Positions 45,283 through 55,325 of a DNA stretch of 64,000 bases are shown piece after piece (position 1 is the first letter of the stretch; each line of letters opens with the position of its first letter). The notes under the pieces are model-generated. The model was not told where the DNA came from, did no database searches, and saw nothing but the letters and a program-made list of their open reading frames with translations. The stretch comes from Sphingomonas sp. 35-24ZXX (GTDB lineage: Bacteria > Pseudomonadota > Alphaproteobacteria > Sphingomonadales > Sphingomonadaceae). Location of the stretch: NCBI RefSeq assembly GCF_000786215.1, contig NZ_JROG01000004.1, positions 248,001 through 312,000 of the forward strand, written 5' to 3'. A program made the position numbers and the translations under genes.

Positions 45283-46692
45283 ATGAATGACCTCACCCCG
45301 CATCCCGCGCTGAACGGCAGCGGCAAGGGTCCGACCAGGCTGCCCCGGCTGCTGGTGGTGGAGGACGACGCCGGTCTGCAGCGGCAGCTCAAATGGGCGT
45401 TCGACGATTTCGAGGTGCTGTGCGCCGGAGACCGCGCCAGCGCGATCGATCTGCTGCGCTATGAGGAACCCGATGTCGTCACGCTCGATCTCGGCCTGCC
45501 GCCCGACCCCGACGGGGTGAGCGAAGGCTTTGCCACATTGTCCGAAATCCTGCGGCTGAAGCCCGATACGAAAGTGATCATCGCCTCGGGCCATGGCGAG
45601 CGGCAAAGCGCACGCGATGCGATCGCGCTGGGGGCCTATGATTTCTATCGCAAGCCGGTCGAGATCGATGACCTGGCGCTGATCGTCCGCCGCGCGCTCA
45701 ACGTCCAGCAGATCGAGCGCGAAAACGCCCGGCTCAGCCAGAAATCGGGCGAGGATCACACTGTGCTGGGCGGCATGATCACCGCCGATGCGCAGATGGT
45801 GAAGGCCGCGCGGATGATCGAGCGGGTGGCCAACACCAATGTCTCGGTGATGCTGCTGGGCGCCAGCGGCACCGGCAAGGAGCTGTTCGCGCGCGGACTG
45901 CACGAAAAGAGCAACCGCCGCAGCGGCGCGTTCGTCGCGATCAACTGTGCAGCGATCCCCGAAAACCTGCTCGAATCCGAACTGTTCGGGCACGAGAAGG
46001 GCGCGTTCACCGGCGCGATCAAGACCACCATCGGCAAGATCGAGCAGGCCGAGGGGGGAACGCTGTTCCTCGATGAGGTCGGCGATATTCCGCTGCCGCT
46101 GCAGGTCAAGCTGCTGCGCTTCCTGCAGGAACGCGTGATCGAACGCGTCGGCGGCCGCAACCCGATCGCGGTCGATACGCGGGTGGTGTGCGCCACCCAC
46201 CAGAATCTGGAGAAGATGATCGCCGAGGAACGGTTCCGCGAGGATCTGTTCTATCGGCTGGCAGAGATCGTCGTGACCATCCCGTCGCTCGCCGAACGGC
46301 CAGGCGATGCGGTGCTGCTGGCCAAGCATTTCCTCGCCCGTCACGCCGCCGAGATGAACCCGGTGGTCAAGGGCTTTGCCCCCGATGCGCTCAAGATGCT
46401 CGACGCCTGGCACTGGCCGGGCAATGTGCGCGAGCTCGAAAACCGGGTGAAGCGCGCGGTCATCATGTCCGAAAGTCGGCTGGTGCGGGCCGAGGACCTC
46501 GACCTGGAACGGGCCGAGCCCGAGACGCCCGAGTTCCTGAACCTGAAGGCGGTGCGCGAGCTGGCCGATCGCAAGGCGATCCGCCATGCGCTGGCGCGGA
46601 CCGAGGGCAATATCTCGGGCGCCGCCAAGCTGCTGGGCATCAGCCGCCCGACATTGTACGATCTGCTCAGGCAATATGACATCCAGAGCTGA
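45283..46692 (+). CDS. prsR: PEP-CTERM/XrtA-system sigma-54 response regulator PrsR
   Basis: A 469-residue activator. The receiver domain (about 20-145) has phospho-acceptor Asp69 (VVTLDLGLPP) and Lys in YRKPVE. The AAA+ domain shows Walker A GASGTGKELFARGLH, the sigma-54-contacting GAFTGA loop and Walker B GGTLFLDEVGDIP. A Fis-type helix-turn-helix ends the protein (GNISGAAKLLGISRPTLYDL). It activates RpoN-dependent exopolysaccharide and PEP-CTERM genes. It overlaps prsT by 17 bp. Confidence 0.95.
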   Translation: MNDLTPHPALNGSGKGPTRLPRLLVVEDDAGLQRQLKWAFDDFEVLCAGDRASAIDLLRYEEPDVVTLDLGLPPDPDGVSEGFATLSEILRLKPDTKVIIASGHGERQSARDAIALGAYDFYRKPVEIDDLALIVRRALNVQQIERENARLSQKSGEDHTVLGGMITADAQMVKAARMIERVANTNVSVMLLGASGTGKELFARGLHEKSNRRSGAFVAINCAAIPENLLESELFGHEKGAFTGAIKTTIGKIEQAEGGTLFLDEVGDIPLPLQVKLLRFLQERVIERVGGRNPIAVDTRVVCATHQNLEKMIAEERFREDLFYRLAEIVVTIPSLAERPGDAVLLAKHFLARHAAEMNPVVKGFAPDALKMLDAWHWPGNVRELENRVKRAVIMSESRLVRAEDLDLERAEPETPEFLNLKAVRELADRKAIRHALARTEGNISGAAKLLGISRPTLYDLLRQYDIQS

Positions 46693-48754
46693 CGATAACC
46701 CGGGTCTTGCTCGGCGGTTGATGCTGGCGCTGGTCGCCGGTGCCTTGCTGCTGGGCGGCCCGGCAAGCCGTCTGCACGCAGAAGACACCGGTGCGGCACG
46801 CGCGGCGATAGCCCGCGCCGAGGAACACCGCGCGCGCGGCGACAACCGGGCAGCGCGGATTGAACTGATGAACGCGATCAAGGCGGCGCCCGGCCTGCCC
46901 GCCGCGCGGATTGCGCAGGCGCGGGTGTTCCTGTCGCTGTTCGATGCGGCCGGCGCAGAGGCCGAGCTCAGCCGCGCGCTGGAACTCGGCGCGGACCGGA
47001 CTTTGGTGCGGGCGCCGATGGCCGAGGCGCTGTTGCTGCAGGGCAGGGCCGATGCCGCGCTGACCTGGCTGGGCGAAGGCGCGGTTCCTGCGGGCGATGC
47101 CGGCTATGCCGCGCGGACATTGGGGCGGGCGCAGCTGGCGTTGGGCGCGATGGATGCAGCCCGCGCCGCCTTCGACCGCGCTCTGCAATTCACCCCCGAT
47201 GACAGCCTGCTGTGGACCGATATCGCGCGCTTCCGCATCGCCTCGGGCGACCAGGCAGGCGGCATGGAGGCCGCCGATCATGCGGTGGAACTCAACCCGT
47301 CGAATGTGCGGGCGCTGCAATTGCGCGGCGAGCTGACCCGCAGCCAGACCGGGCTTGCCGCCGCCCTGCCTTGGTTCGAGCGCGCGCTCACCATCGACCC
47401 CAATGATGTCAGCGTGCTGGGCGAATATGCCGCGACCCTGGGCGACATGGGCCGGATGCGCGCAATGCTCGCCGCCGCCCGCCAGATCGTGGCGCTGCAG
47501 CCGGACAATCCGCGCGGCTATTTCCTCCAGGCGGTACTGGCAGCGCGCGCCGGGCGGTACAATCTGGCGCGGACCCTGATCCAGAAGACCGGCGGCGCGC
47601 TCGAACGGGTGCCCGCCGCGATGCAGGTCGAAGGCGTGGTCGAATTCCAGCTGGGCAACTATCGCCAGGCGATCGACCGGTTCGAGCGGCTCGCCGATGC
47701 CCAACCGCACAACCGCCGCGCCGCCGAGCTGCTGGCCCGTGCGCTCTATGCCGAGGGCGAGCACGCGGCGCTGCTCGAACGCTTCCGTCCCGTTGCCAAC
47801 CGGGCAGGGGCAAGCGCCTATATCCTGACGCTCGTTGCGCGTTCGCTCGAAGCGGTGGGGGATGGCAATGCGGCGCTCGAATATCTCGCGCGGGCCGCTG
47901 TTCCCGATACCGCACCGCTGCAGCGGCTGGACGAGGTCGATGAACCCTGGTTGCTCGCCGATGCCGCACGTGCCGCGCCGCGCGACGCCCGGGCGGTGAT
48001 CCCCTATGTCCGCATGCTGGTGGCGCGCGGCGATTTCGCGCTCGCCGCCGAATACGCCAAGCCGCTGGCCGAGGCCAACCCCGGCGTGCCCGATGCGCAG
48101 ATGCTGCTGGGCGATGTCTATTTCGCGTCGGGCAATGCTGCAGGCGCACTGCCGCTCTACGAACGCGCGGCGCGCATTCGGCTGGCAGAGCCCGTCGTGC
48201 GCCGCCTGTCGCTCGCGCTGCGGGAAGCCGGCCGCGCCGATCAGGCCGATGCGCTGCTGCAGAGTTTCGTCGATTTCAGCCCCGCGCATACCGGCGGCCT
48301 CAGGCTGCTCGCCAATGCCCAGATCGACCGGGGCAACTGGCCGGGCGCGGTTGCGGCGCTGACCGCGCTGCACGCGCAGCTGGGCAGCAACCAGCCGACG
48401 CTGCTGACCGATCTGGCACTGGCACGGCTGCGCGCCGGGGATGTCGCCACGGCGGTGCATGATTCGCGGCTGGCCTATCGCGTCCAGCCCGCCAGCCCGC
48501 TGGCCAGCCATGTGCGCGGCATGGCGCTGACCGCGCAGCCCGATACGCCGATGCTGGCGGTCGAGATGCTGGAAAAGGCGCAGACGCTGCAGCCGCGCAA
48601 TCCGTGGCTGCGCTATCATCTGGCTCAGGCCTATGCAGCGGCGGGCAAGACATCGCGCGCCGTCGGCGCGCTGCGCGCCTCGTTGTCGCTCGGGGCGTTC
48701 CCGGAGCGGACCCAGGCCGCCGCGATGCTGCGCGATCTGCAGGGCCGCAGCTGA
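46676..48754 (+). CDS. prsT: PEP-CTERM/XrtA-system TPR-repeat protein PrsT
   Basis: About 692 residues of tandem TPR repeats behind an N-terminal signal (RRLMLALVAGALLLGGPASR). ATG 46676 overlaps the prsR 3' end by 17 bp; ATG 46721 is an alternative that starts at the signal itself. TPR-like units run almost end to end (for instance ALPWFERALTIDPNDVSVLG, AIDRFERLADAQPHNRRAAE). Order kinase, regulator, TPR protein and alphaproteobacterial context identify it as PrsT. The exosortase XrtA and most export genes are not in this window. Confidence 0.85.
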   Translation: MTSRADDNPGLARRLMLALVAGALLLGGPASRLHAEDTGAARAAIARAEEHRARGDNRAARIELMNAIKAAPGLPAARIAQARVFLSLFDAAGAEAELSRALELGADRTLVRAPMAEALLLQGRADAALTWLGEGAVPAGDAGYAARTLGRAQLALGAMDAARAAFDRALQFTPDDSLLWTDIARFRIASGDQAGGMEAADHAVELNPSNVRALQLRGELTRSQTGLAAALPWFERALTIDPNDVSVLGEYAATLGDMGRMRAMLAAARQIVALQPDNPRGYFLQAVLAARAGRYNLARTLIQKTGGALERVPAAMQVEGVVEFQLGNYRQAIDRFERLADAQPHNRRAAELLARALYAEGEHAALLERFRPVANRAGASAYILTLVARSLEAVGDGNAALEYLARAAVPDTAPLQRLDEVDEPWLLADAARAAPRDARAVIPYVRMLVARGDFALAAEYAKPLAEANPGVPDAQMLLGDVYFASGNAAGALPLYERAARIRLAEPVVRRLSLALREAGRADQADALLQSFVDFSPAHTGGLRLLANAQIDRGNWPGAVAALTALHAQLGSNQPTLLTDLALARLRAGDVATAVHDSRLAYRVQPASPLASHVRGMALTAQPDTPMLAVEMLEKAQTLQPRNPWLRYHLAQAYAAAGKTSRAVGALRASLSLGAFPERTQAAAMLRDLQGRS

Positions 48755-48807
48755 ACGATCCGCAGTTTTTTGCCTGACCCTGCGCCATTTTGGGCTAAAG
48801 GGCAGGG

Positions 48808-50853
48808 ATGACCGAAACAGCCAATCCCCTCGCCGATACGCGCGGACTGCCGCGCTTTGCCGAAATCACCGCCGCGCATGTCGCGCCCGCGCTCGACGAG
48901 GCACTCGCGCGCCATGCGGCCACCGTGGCTGCGCTGGTGCGCGACAAGCCGACAGGTTTCGCCGAAGCCTGGCTGCCGTTCGAGCGTGCCGAAGCCGAAC
49001 TGGGCGCGATCTGGGCGGCGGTCTCGCACCTGCATGCGGTTGCCGATTCGCCCGAGTTGCGGACGGCATATCAGCAGGGCGAGGAGCGGCTGGTCACCAA
49101 CGGCATCATGGTCGCGCAGAACCGCGACCTGTTCGAGCTGTTCGAAGCGCTGTCGAAAACCGACGAGTTTGCCGCGCTGCCGCAGGCGGACCGGGTCGCG
49201 GTCGAGCATGCGCTGCGCGATTTTCGCCTGTCGGGCGTCGCGCTGGAAGAAGCAGCGCGCGAGCGGTTCAAGGCGGTATCGGTCGAGATGGCCGGTCTCT
49301 CCAATGCCTTCGGTAGCGCAGTGCTCGATGCCACTGATGCCTGGGACGAGCTGATCACCGACGAGGCGGACCTGGCTGGTGTCTCCGATACCGACAAGGC
49401 CATGTTTGCTGCTGCTGCCACTGCCAAGGGCCTGACTGGCTGGCGGGTGACGCTCCAGCAGCCCAGCGTCAACGCCATCCTGACTTTTGCCGAGAACCGG
49501 GATCTGCGCGCGCGCGTCTACCGTGCCTTCGGCACCCGTGCCTCCGATCAGGGACCGAATGCGGGCGCATTCGACAATTCACAGCGCATCGCGCGCATCC
49601 TGGAACTGCGGCGCGAGGCAGCCCAGCTGCTCGGCTTTGCCGATCCGGTCGCATGGTCGCTGGCTACCAAGATGGCATCGGATGGCGGTGCGGTACTGAG
49701 CTTCCTGCGCGATCTGGCAGGCAGGGCGCGCCCTGCCGCGCAACGCGACCTCGACGAACTGCGCGCCTTTGCTGCCGACCAGCTGGGGATCGATGATCTG
49801 CAGCCCTGGGATGTTGGTTTTGCCTCCAACCGGCTGCGCCAGGCGCTCTATGCGGTCGATGAGGCCGAGGTGCGCGGCTATTTCCCGGTCGAGAAGGTGA
49901 TGCAGGGCTGGCAGATGCTGCTCGAGCGGCTGTTCGGCATCCGCCTGGTCCAGCGCTCCGATGCCTCGCTCTACCATGCCGATGCGCGCTTCTACGATGT
50001 CGTCGATGAGGCAGGGGAGGCGATTGCCGGCCTGTATCTCGATCTGTTTGCGCGGCCCGGCAAGCGCGGTGGCGCATGGATGGGAGAGGCGCGCCCGCGT
50101 CGCAACGATGCCGATCATGTGCAGCTGCCCGTCGCCTATATGGTGTGCAATTTCTCGCCCGCCGGGGCCGATACGCCTTCGCTGCTGAGCCACAACGATG
50201 TCGGCACCTTGCTGCACGAGACCGGCCATTGCCTGCATCTGCTGCTCACCGAGGTGAACCGGCCCAGCATCGCCGGGGTCAGCGGGTTCGAATGGGATGC
50301 GGTCGAGCTGCCCAGCCAGCTGATGGAGGATTTCGCCTGGGACCGGCAGGTGCTGACCGCGATGTCGGGCCATTACAAGACCGGCGAGCCGTTGCCCGAT
50401 GCGCTGTTCGACCGCCTGGTCAAGGCGCGGCATTTCCAGGCCGGATTGTTCCTGATCCGCCAGATCGAATTTGCCCTGTTCGACATGCTGCTGCACCTCG
50501 GCACGATGGGCAGCGATCCTGTAGAGGTGATCGAGGCGGTGCGCGACGAGGTGGCGGTGATCCGCCCGCCCGAATGGCATCGCTTCCCGCATGCCTTCAG
50601 CCACATCTTCGCCGGCGGCTATGCATCGGGCTATTACAGCTATCTGTGGGCCGAACTGCTTGCGGCGGACGGCTTCATGGCCTTTGTCGAAGCCGGGCTG
50701 CTCGACCGGGCGACCGGAGACCGGTTCCGCGCGGAAGTGCTGTCGCGCGGCGCGACCCGGCCCGCAGCCGAGAGCTTCCGGGCGTTCCGCGGCCGCGATC
50801 CCGACCCCCAGGCGATGCTGGTGCGCCACGGGCTGCAGGATGTGGCTGAATGA
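48808..50853 (+). CDS. prlC: M3-family zinc metallopeptidase, oligopeptidase A-like
   Basis: A 681-residue cytosolic oligopeptidase. The thermolysin-type zinc motif HETGH is at residues 470-474, with the third ligand Glu in the [16 protein letters not shown] segment about 27 residues later. Length and the [13 protein letters not shown] context match PrlC, which degrades signal peptides and short peptides. Its stop overlaps the next gene by 4 bp (ATGA). Confidence 0.92.
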   Translation: MTETANPLADTRGLPRFAEITAAHVAPALDEALARHAATVAALVRDKPTGFAEAWLPFERAEAELGAIWAAVSHLHAVADSPELRTAYQQGEERLVTNGIMVAQNRDLFELFEALSKTDEFAALPQADRVAVEHALRDFRLSGVALEEAARERFKAVSVEMAGLSNAFGSAVLDATDAWDELITDEADLAGVSDTDKAMFAAAATAKGLTGWRVTLQQPSVNAILTFAENRDLRARVYRAFGTRASDQGPNAGAFDNSQRIARILELRREAAQLLGFADPVAWSLATKMASDGGAVLSFLRDLAGRARPAAQRDLDELRAFAADQLGIDDLQPWDVGFASNRLRQALYAVDEAEVRGYFPVEKVMQGWQMLLERLFGIRLVQRSDASLYHADARFYDVVDEAGEAIAGLYLDLFARPGKRGGAWMGEARPRRNDADHVQLPVAYMVCNFSPAGADTPSLLSHNDVGTLLHETGHCLHLLLTEVNRPSIAGVSGFEWDAVELPSQLMEDFAWDRQVLTAMSGHYKTGEPLPDALFDRLVKARHFQAGLFLIRQIEFALFDMLLHLGTMGSDPVEVIEAVRDEVAVIRPPEWHRFPHAFSHIFAGGYASGYYSYLWAELLAADGFMAFVEAGLLDRATGDRFRAEVLSRGATRPAAESFRAFRGRDPDPQAMLVRHGLQDVAE

Positions 50854-51917
50854 GCGATCTGTGCCCGCGCGGCTGGCTTAATGAGGCGGTGCGACGGATC
50901 GAGGCGGATTACAACCGCTCGGCCGATACGCATCTGATCCGGCTCGATCTGCCGCGGTATGCCGGAATCACCCTGTATCTGAAGGACGAAAGCTCGCACC
51001 CCACCGGCAGCCTGAAGCACCGGCTGGCGCGCTCGCTGTTCCTCTATGCCTTGTGCAACGAATGGATCGGCCCGGACAGCTGCGTGATCGAGGCATCGTC
51101 GGGGTCGACCGCAGTCAGCGAAGCCTATTTCGCGCGGATGCTGGGGCTGCGTTTCATCGCGGTCGTGCCTGCGACCACGGCGGCGCCCAAGCTCGATGCG
51201 ATCCGCTTTCAGGGTGGCGAGATCCACATGGTCGACGATCCGCGCACCGTCTACGATGTCGCACACCGATTGGCAGCGGAAACCGGCGGGCATTATCTCG
51301 ACCAGTTCACCTATGCCGAGCGCGCGACCGACTGGCGCGGCAACAACAACATTGCCGAAAGCATCTTCGCGCAGATGGCCGAGGAAGAGCATCCCGTGCC
51401 CGACTGGATCGTCTGCGGCGCGGGCACCGGCGGCACCTCTGCCACGATCGGCCGCTATCTGCGCTATCAGCGCTACGCCACCCGGCTGTGCGTCGCGGAC
51501 CCGGTGCATTCGGTGTTTCACCGCCATTACCAAGACCGATCGGCCACGGTGTTGCCCGAAGGCTGCGCCAGCCGGATCGAGGGCATCGGCCGCCCGCGCG
51601 TCGAGCCCAGCTTCGTTCCCGGCGTCATCGACCGGATGATCGCGGTGGAGGACGCAGCCAGCATCGGTGCGATGCGCGCGCTGTCCGACCGGCTCGGGCG
51701 GCGGGTCGGCGGGTCGACCGGGACCAATCTGGTCGCATGCGCTGGCTTGATCGAGGAGATGGCGACGGCGGGGGCGAGCGGCAGCATCGTCACCCTGCTC
51801 TGCGATGGCGGCGATCGCTATGGCACGACTTATTATGACGATGCCTGGCTGGATGGCAGCGGGCTGGCCTGGCAGGCCGAAGCCGCGCGGTTCACCGCAT
51901 TGCTGGGACCGGCCTGA
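50850..51917 (+). CDS. PLP-dependent cysteine desulfhydrase/synthase-family enzyme (Cds1-like)
   Basis: A 355-residue fold-type II PLP enzyme. The Schiff-base Lys lies in [20 protein letters not shown], the phosphate-binding loop is [15 protein letters not shown], and [14 protein letters not shown] contacts the substrate. The [13 protein letters not shown] and [11 protein letters not shown] pattern fits the Cds1 group, which releases H2S and pyruvate from cysteine, rather than CysK. Translationally coupled to prlC, perhaps linking peptide and amino-acid breakdown. Confidence 0.85.
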   Translation: MSDLCPRGWLNEAVRRIEADYNRSADTHLIRLDLPRYAGITLYLKDESSHPTGSLKHRLARSLFLYALCNEWIGPDSCVIEASSGSTAVSEAYFARMLGLRFIAVVPATTAAPKLDAIRFQGGEIHMVDDPRTVYDVAHRLAAETGGHYLDQFTYAERATDWRGNNNIAESIFAQMAEEEHPVPDWIVCGAGTGGTSATIGRYLRYQRYATRLCVADPVHSVFHRHYQDRSATVLPEGCASRIEGIGRPRVEPSFVPGVIDRMIAVEDAASIGAMRALSDRLGRRVGGSTGTNLVACAGLIEEMATAGASGSIVTLLCDGGDRYGTTYYDDAWLDGSGLAWQAEAARFTALLGPA

Positions 51918-51943
51918 ACCATGAACCACAAGGGAAGCGCGCG

Positions 51944-52273
51944 ATGATGATCGGAATTCTGGCAGCCCTTTCGGCCGCGCTGGCGGTGGCAGCGGGCGCC
52001 TTTGGCGCGCACGCGGCGGCCGGCGAACAGCAGGCCGAATGGCTGCGCACCGGCGGCCTGTATCAGCTGGTGCATGCGGTAGCGGCGATCGCGATCATGG
52101 GCGTGGCACGCGGGCCGGCGCTGCTGCTGCTGACGGGGTCGGCGATCTTTGCGCTGACGCTTTATGCGATGGCGCTGGGTGCCCCGCGCTGGCTGGGTGC
52201 GGTCACGCCGATCGGCGGCACGCTGCTGATCGGCGGATGGCTGTGGGCGGCGTGGATCTATACCAAGGCCTGA
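51944..52273 (+). CDS. DUF423-family membrane protein (YgdD-like)
   Basis: A 109-residue inner-membrane protein with four hydrophobic helices. The start ILAALSAALAVAAGAFGAHA and the LRTGGLYQLVHAVA segment are the DUF423 pattern. Function is unknown. ATG 41944-type ambiguity does not arise except for the adjacent second Met. It follows the Cds1-like gene by 26 bp and is probably in the same transcript. Confidence 0.88.
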   Translation: MMIGILAALSAALAVAAGAFGAHAAAGEQQAEWLRTGGLYQLVHAVAAIAIMGVARGPALLLLTGSAIFALTLYAMALGAPRWLGAVTPIGGTLLIGGWLWAAWIYTKA

Positions 52274-52289
52274 AGCGAGCGACAGCACC

Positions 52290-52321
52290 GTCACCGCCCG
52301 CACCGAAGCGCGGGCGGTGAC
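52290..52321. terminator. Hairpin between convergent DUF423 and TonB-receptor genes
   Basis: Perfect 12-bp arms GTCACCGCCCGC (52290-52301) and GCGGGCGGTGAC (52310-52321), loop of 8. No T-tract on either side, so it may act as a bidirectional stop or mRNA 3' stabiliser rather than a standard intrinsic terminator. Confidence 0.5.
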
Positions 52322-52332
52322 AGCTGGGCTGG

Positions 52333-54846
52333 TCAGAACTTGTAGCCGACCTCCACGCCGATGCGGCGCAGGCCGCCGGGCGAGATGAACGATCCGCCGA
52401 ACTCCGCCGCGGTGATCACTTCGTTGAGATAGCGCCGCTTGAGCACGTTGTCGGCGAACACGGTCACGCGCCACTGTTCGCCCTCCAGACCTGCGCGGAC
52501 ATCCAGCACGCCGAATGCGTCACGCCGTGTCACGCCATAATCGGCATCGCCGACAAAGGCGGGCAGGGCCAGCGCCGATCCGGGCAGCAGGCCGCTGAAG
52601 ATGGTCGGAACCGAGTTGTTCTGCAACGTGTGGAACCAGGTCGGGCCGGTGATGCGGTAATCGGCGCGCGCCACCAGATCGAAGCTTTTGGCAATCGGGG
52701 CGACGATCTGCGTGCCCAGGTTGATCGTGTAGTCCGCAGTCGAAGGCGACTTGTTGCCCACCGTCTGCGGACGCGACGCATTGGCCTTGATCTCGCTTTC
52801 GGTGACGTTGAACGCGCCGAAGATCGTCCAGCCGGGGGTCACTTCCGCATTGAGGTTGAGCTCCGCGCCATAGAGCTGGACCTCGTCGATGTTCGACACC
52901 ACGCGCAGCAGACCGAAGCCGCCGACGAAGAATTCGAAGAACTGCATGTCATCGACATCGGTATAATAGCCCGCCAGATCGAAGGTGACCTTGCCATCGA
53001 GGATCGATCCCTTGATGCCGCCTTCGAACGCGCTCGATGTTTCCTTGCGATAGTTGTCGTTGATCGTGACCTGCGATCCGATGAACTGGTTGAAATTCTG
53101 ATTGATGACGGCTGCCGAACCCGAGTTGTTGAAGCCGCCCGCCTTGAAGCCGATGCCCCAGTTCGCGTACAGGTTGATCGCATCGGACAGCGCCCAGCGG
53201 AAGGTCAGCTTGGGCTGGATCTGCTTGTAGCTTTCCGACTTGTCGGCAATCGCGCCGCGCACCTGGCCGGGGTTGATCGGGCCGCCGGTGAACGGATCGG
53301 TGACCAGGGGCACGCGATTCGAAACGCTGCGGTCCTCGATGTCATAGCGCAGCGCGAGGCCGATGTTGACCACATCGTTGAAGTTATAGTCGGCCGAACC
53401 GAAGGCGGCGTACACATCGGTGCTGAACCGGTCGAAATACAGCTGGGTGGTCGGGTTGCTGGTGTTCGGCGCATTGTAGAGCGACCGGATGATGCCCTGG
53501 CCCAGATCCGCGCCGAGGCTGACGCCGACATCGCGGCTGATGTTGAGATAATAGGCGCCCAGCTGCCAGTTGAACGGACCATCACCGGTCGAGGACAGCC
53601 GCACTTCGCCGCTGAAGTCTTCCTGTTGGCGGATCTGATACTGCGTGCCGTCGCAGGTCGTCGGGCTGTACGGGCCGAAGGTCGATCCGGTCGCCGGCGC
53701 GAAGATGAAGGGGACCGGTGTGGCACCGATGAAGCCCGGCTGGTTGACCGGGAAGCCGGTGAGCTGCGCGGTGCTGCGGAAGCAGGCGTTGGACGCCGCG
53801 ACCGATGCCGGCGTGGTGCCCGGGAAGGTGAAGCGGGCAAAGTCGGCCGAGGTGCCGTCTGCGGTCAGCGACTGGTCGACATCGCTGTAGAGGCCCCACA
53901 GCGTCAGCTTGGCAAAGTCGAACTCGTGCTCCAGCTTGATCGAGGCATCGAAGGTCGTCTGGTCGTTGGTCGGGCGGATGTTGTTGTAGAAGCTGAACGG
54001 ATGCCGGTTCACATCCTCGAAAAACGCCGGGTTGGCCCCAGCGAAATTGGGCAGGTGGAAGGCGGCGTTGAAGTTGATCGATGCGCCGGTCAGGTCCGAA
54101 TAGCGCGCCTTGGCATCGATCTCGGTGCGGTCGCCCAGCTGCGCGACGAAGCGCCCGTCGACCGACCAGATTTCCTGGTCATCGATGGTCTTGGAATTGT
54201 TCAGGAACCGGTTGCGATAAAAGCCGTCGGTCTTGAAATAGGATCCCGACAGCACGAACCCGGCGTTCTCGCCCAGCGGCACCGAGATGAAGGCGTTGCC
54301 GCGATAGGTCTGCTGCTGCGCAGCGCTCAGCTCGATACCGGCCTCCAGCGTGTCGCCGGGCTTCAGTGTCTGGATGACGATCGCACCGGCGGCGGCGTTG
54401 CGGCCGTAGAGCGCGCCCTGCGGACCTTTCAGGATTTCGATCTGGCGTAGCGTGCCCTGGTTCTGGTTGAGCTGCGCGGTGTTGGTCTTGAGAATGCCGT
54501 CGACAACCAGAGCGACCGAGCTTTCCGCGTCGCGCGCACCGTTGATGCCGCGGATGTTGATCTGCGTGTCACCGGCTTCGGCGGTGCCCGTGACGATGGT
54601 CACGCCAGGGGTCAGCTGGACGAACTGGTCGGCGGTTTCGACCCCGGTCTTCTGGATCGAATCGGCGGTGAACACGGTGATCGAGGCCGGAACATCGGCC
54701 AGTGCCTCGTTCTGGCGGCGGGCGGTGACGATGATGACGTTATCGTCAGCCTCGGCCTGATCGGCCTGCTGGGCAAATGCGGGCGTCGCCAGCGCACCGG
54801 CAAGAACGGTGGCAGACGCTGCGGCAAACAAACTGGGTAGGCGCAT
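52333..54846 (-). CDS. TonB-dependent outer-membrane receptor
   Basis: An 837-residue receptor. Signal peptide (LPSLFAAASATVLAGALATP, cleavage near AFAQQ), TonB-box-like NVIIVTARRQNE, plug domain with IRGINGARDAESSVALVVDG and EILKGPQGALYGRNAAAGAI, then the barrel ending in VGYKF. AGGGAG precedes the ATG. It lies 80 bp downstream of the two NTF2-like genes on the same strand and is likely the outer-membrane uptake step of the catabolic block. Ligand unknown. Confidence 0.93.
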   Translation of the reverse strand: MRLPSLFAAASATVLAGALATPAFAQQADQAEADDNVIIVTARRQNEALADVPASITVFTADSIQKTGVETADQFVQLTPGVTIVTGTAEAGDTQINIRGINGARDAESSVALVVDGILKTNTAQLNQNQGTLRQIEILKGPQGALYGRNAAAGAIVIQTLKPGDTLEAGIELSAAQQQTYRGNAFISVPLGENAGFVLSGSYFKTDGFYRNRFLNNSKTIDDQEIWSVDGRFVAQLGDRTEIDAKARYSDLTGASINFNAAFHLPNFAGANPAFFEDVNRHPFSFYNNIRPTNDQTTFDASIKLEHEFDFAKLTLWGLYSDVDQSLTADGTSADFARFTFPGTTPASVAASNACFRSTAQLTGFPVNQPGFIGATPVPFIFAPATGSTFGPYSPTTCDGTQYQIRQQEDFSGEVRLSSTGDGPFNWQLGAYYLNISRDVGVSLGADLGQGIIRSLYNAPNTSNPTTQLYFDRFSTDVYAAFGSADYNFNDVVNIGLALRYDIEDRSVSNRVPLVTDPFTGGPINPGQVRGAIADKSESYKQIQPKLTFRWALSDAINLYANWGIGFKAGGFNNSGSAAVINQNFNQFIGSQVTINDNYRKETSSAFEGGIKGSILDGKVTFDLAGYYTDVDDMQFFEFFVGGFGLLRVVSNIDEVQLYGAELNLNAEVTPGWTIFGAFNVTESEIKANASRPQTVGNKSPSTADYTINLGTQIVAPIAKSFDLVARADYRITGPTWFHTLQNNSVPTIFSGLLPGSALALPAFVGDADYGVTRRDAFGVLDVRAGLEGEQWRVTVFADNVLKRRYLNEVITAAEFGGSFISPGGLRRIGVEVGYKF

Positions 54847-54926
54847 GGTGTGAACTCCCTGAAATACGCTGGTTCCCCCGAACCATGTGTTGTGCTTTTT
54901 TTTGGCGGTCGTTCTGATGCCGGTCT

Positions 54927-55325
54927 TCAGACCAGCACGTTGGCTCCGCTCATATAGACATGAACTTCCTGGAACTTGCCGTCGCGCAGCCGCCAGAAAT
55001 TGGTGTTGGTCAGTGTCGTCACGCTGCCATCCGCAGCGGTCAGTTCGGCGATGAAGCTGGCGGCGATCCGCCCATTGGTCTCGTCGACCGTGCAGGTGAA
55101 ATCGCGGTGGACGATGGTGTCATAGGCACCGAAGAAATCGGTGAACATCCGCTCGATTTCGGCCTTCCCGGCATGGGTGGTGAAGCTGGTCTGGACCGTG
55201 AACAGCGCTTCGTCGTGGAAGCAGGCGAGCGTGGCTGCCATGTCCTTGGCGTCCACGCTGGCGAAATAGCTCTGCGTGGCGAAGGTGATCAGCGCATCGC
55301 GGCTGAGCGTGGGTGCATATTGCAT
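54927..55325 (-). CDS. SnoaL/NTF2-like protein (copy 2)
   Basis: A 132-residue single-domain protein of the NTF2-like (SnoaL-type) superfamily: helix ITFATQSYFASVDAKDM, then ACFHDEALFTVQ, HAGKAEIERMFTDFF and strands ending in the sheet (FWRLRDGKFQEVHVYMSG). Such folds serve as isomerases, dehydratases, cyclases or ligand binders. Its start overlaps the upstream stop by 1 bp (TGATG). It shares YMSGxNxL at its C-terminus with the upstream paralogue, suggesting duplication or a heteromer. Confidence 0.8.
   Translation of the reverse strand: MQYAPTLSRDALITFATQSYFASVDAKDMAATLACFHDEALFTVQTSFTTHAGKAEIERMFTDFFGAYDTIVHRDFTCTVDETNGRIAASFIAELTAADGSVTTLTNTNFWRLRDGKFQEVHVYMSGANVLV

Noticed and set aside
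43105-46881. A 1258-codon open frame on the minus strand opposite prsK and prsR
   Set aside because: Composition is Arg/His/Gly-rich without domain motifs, and the plus strand carries complete kinase and regulator signatures. It arises from high-GC third-position bias.
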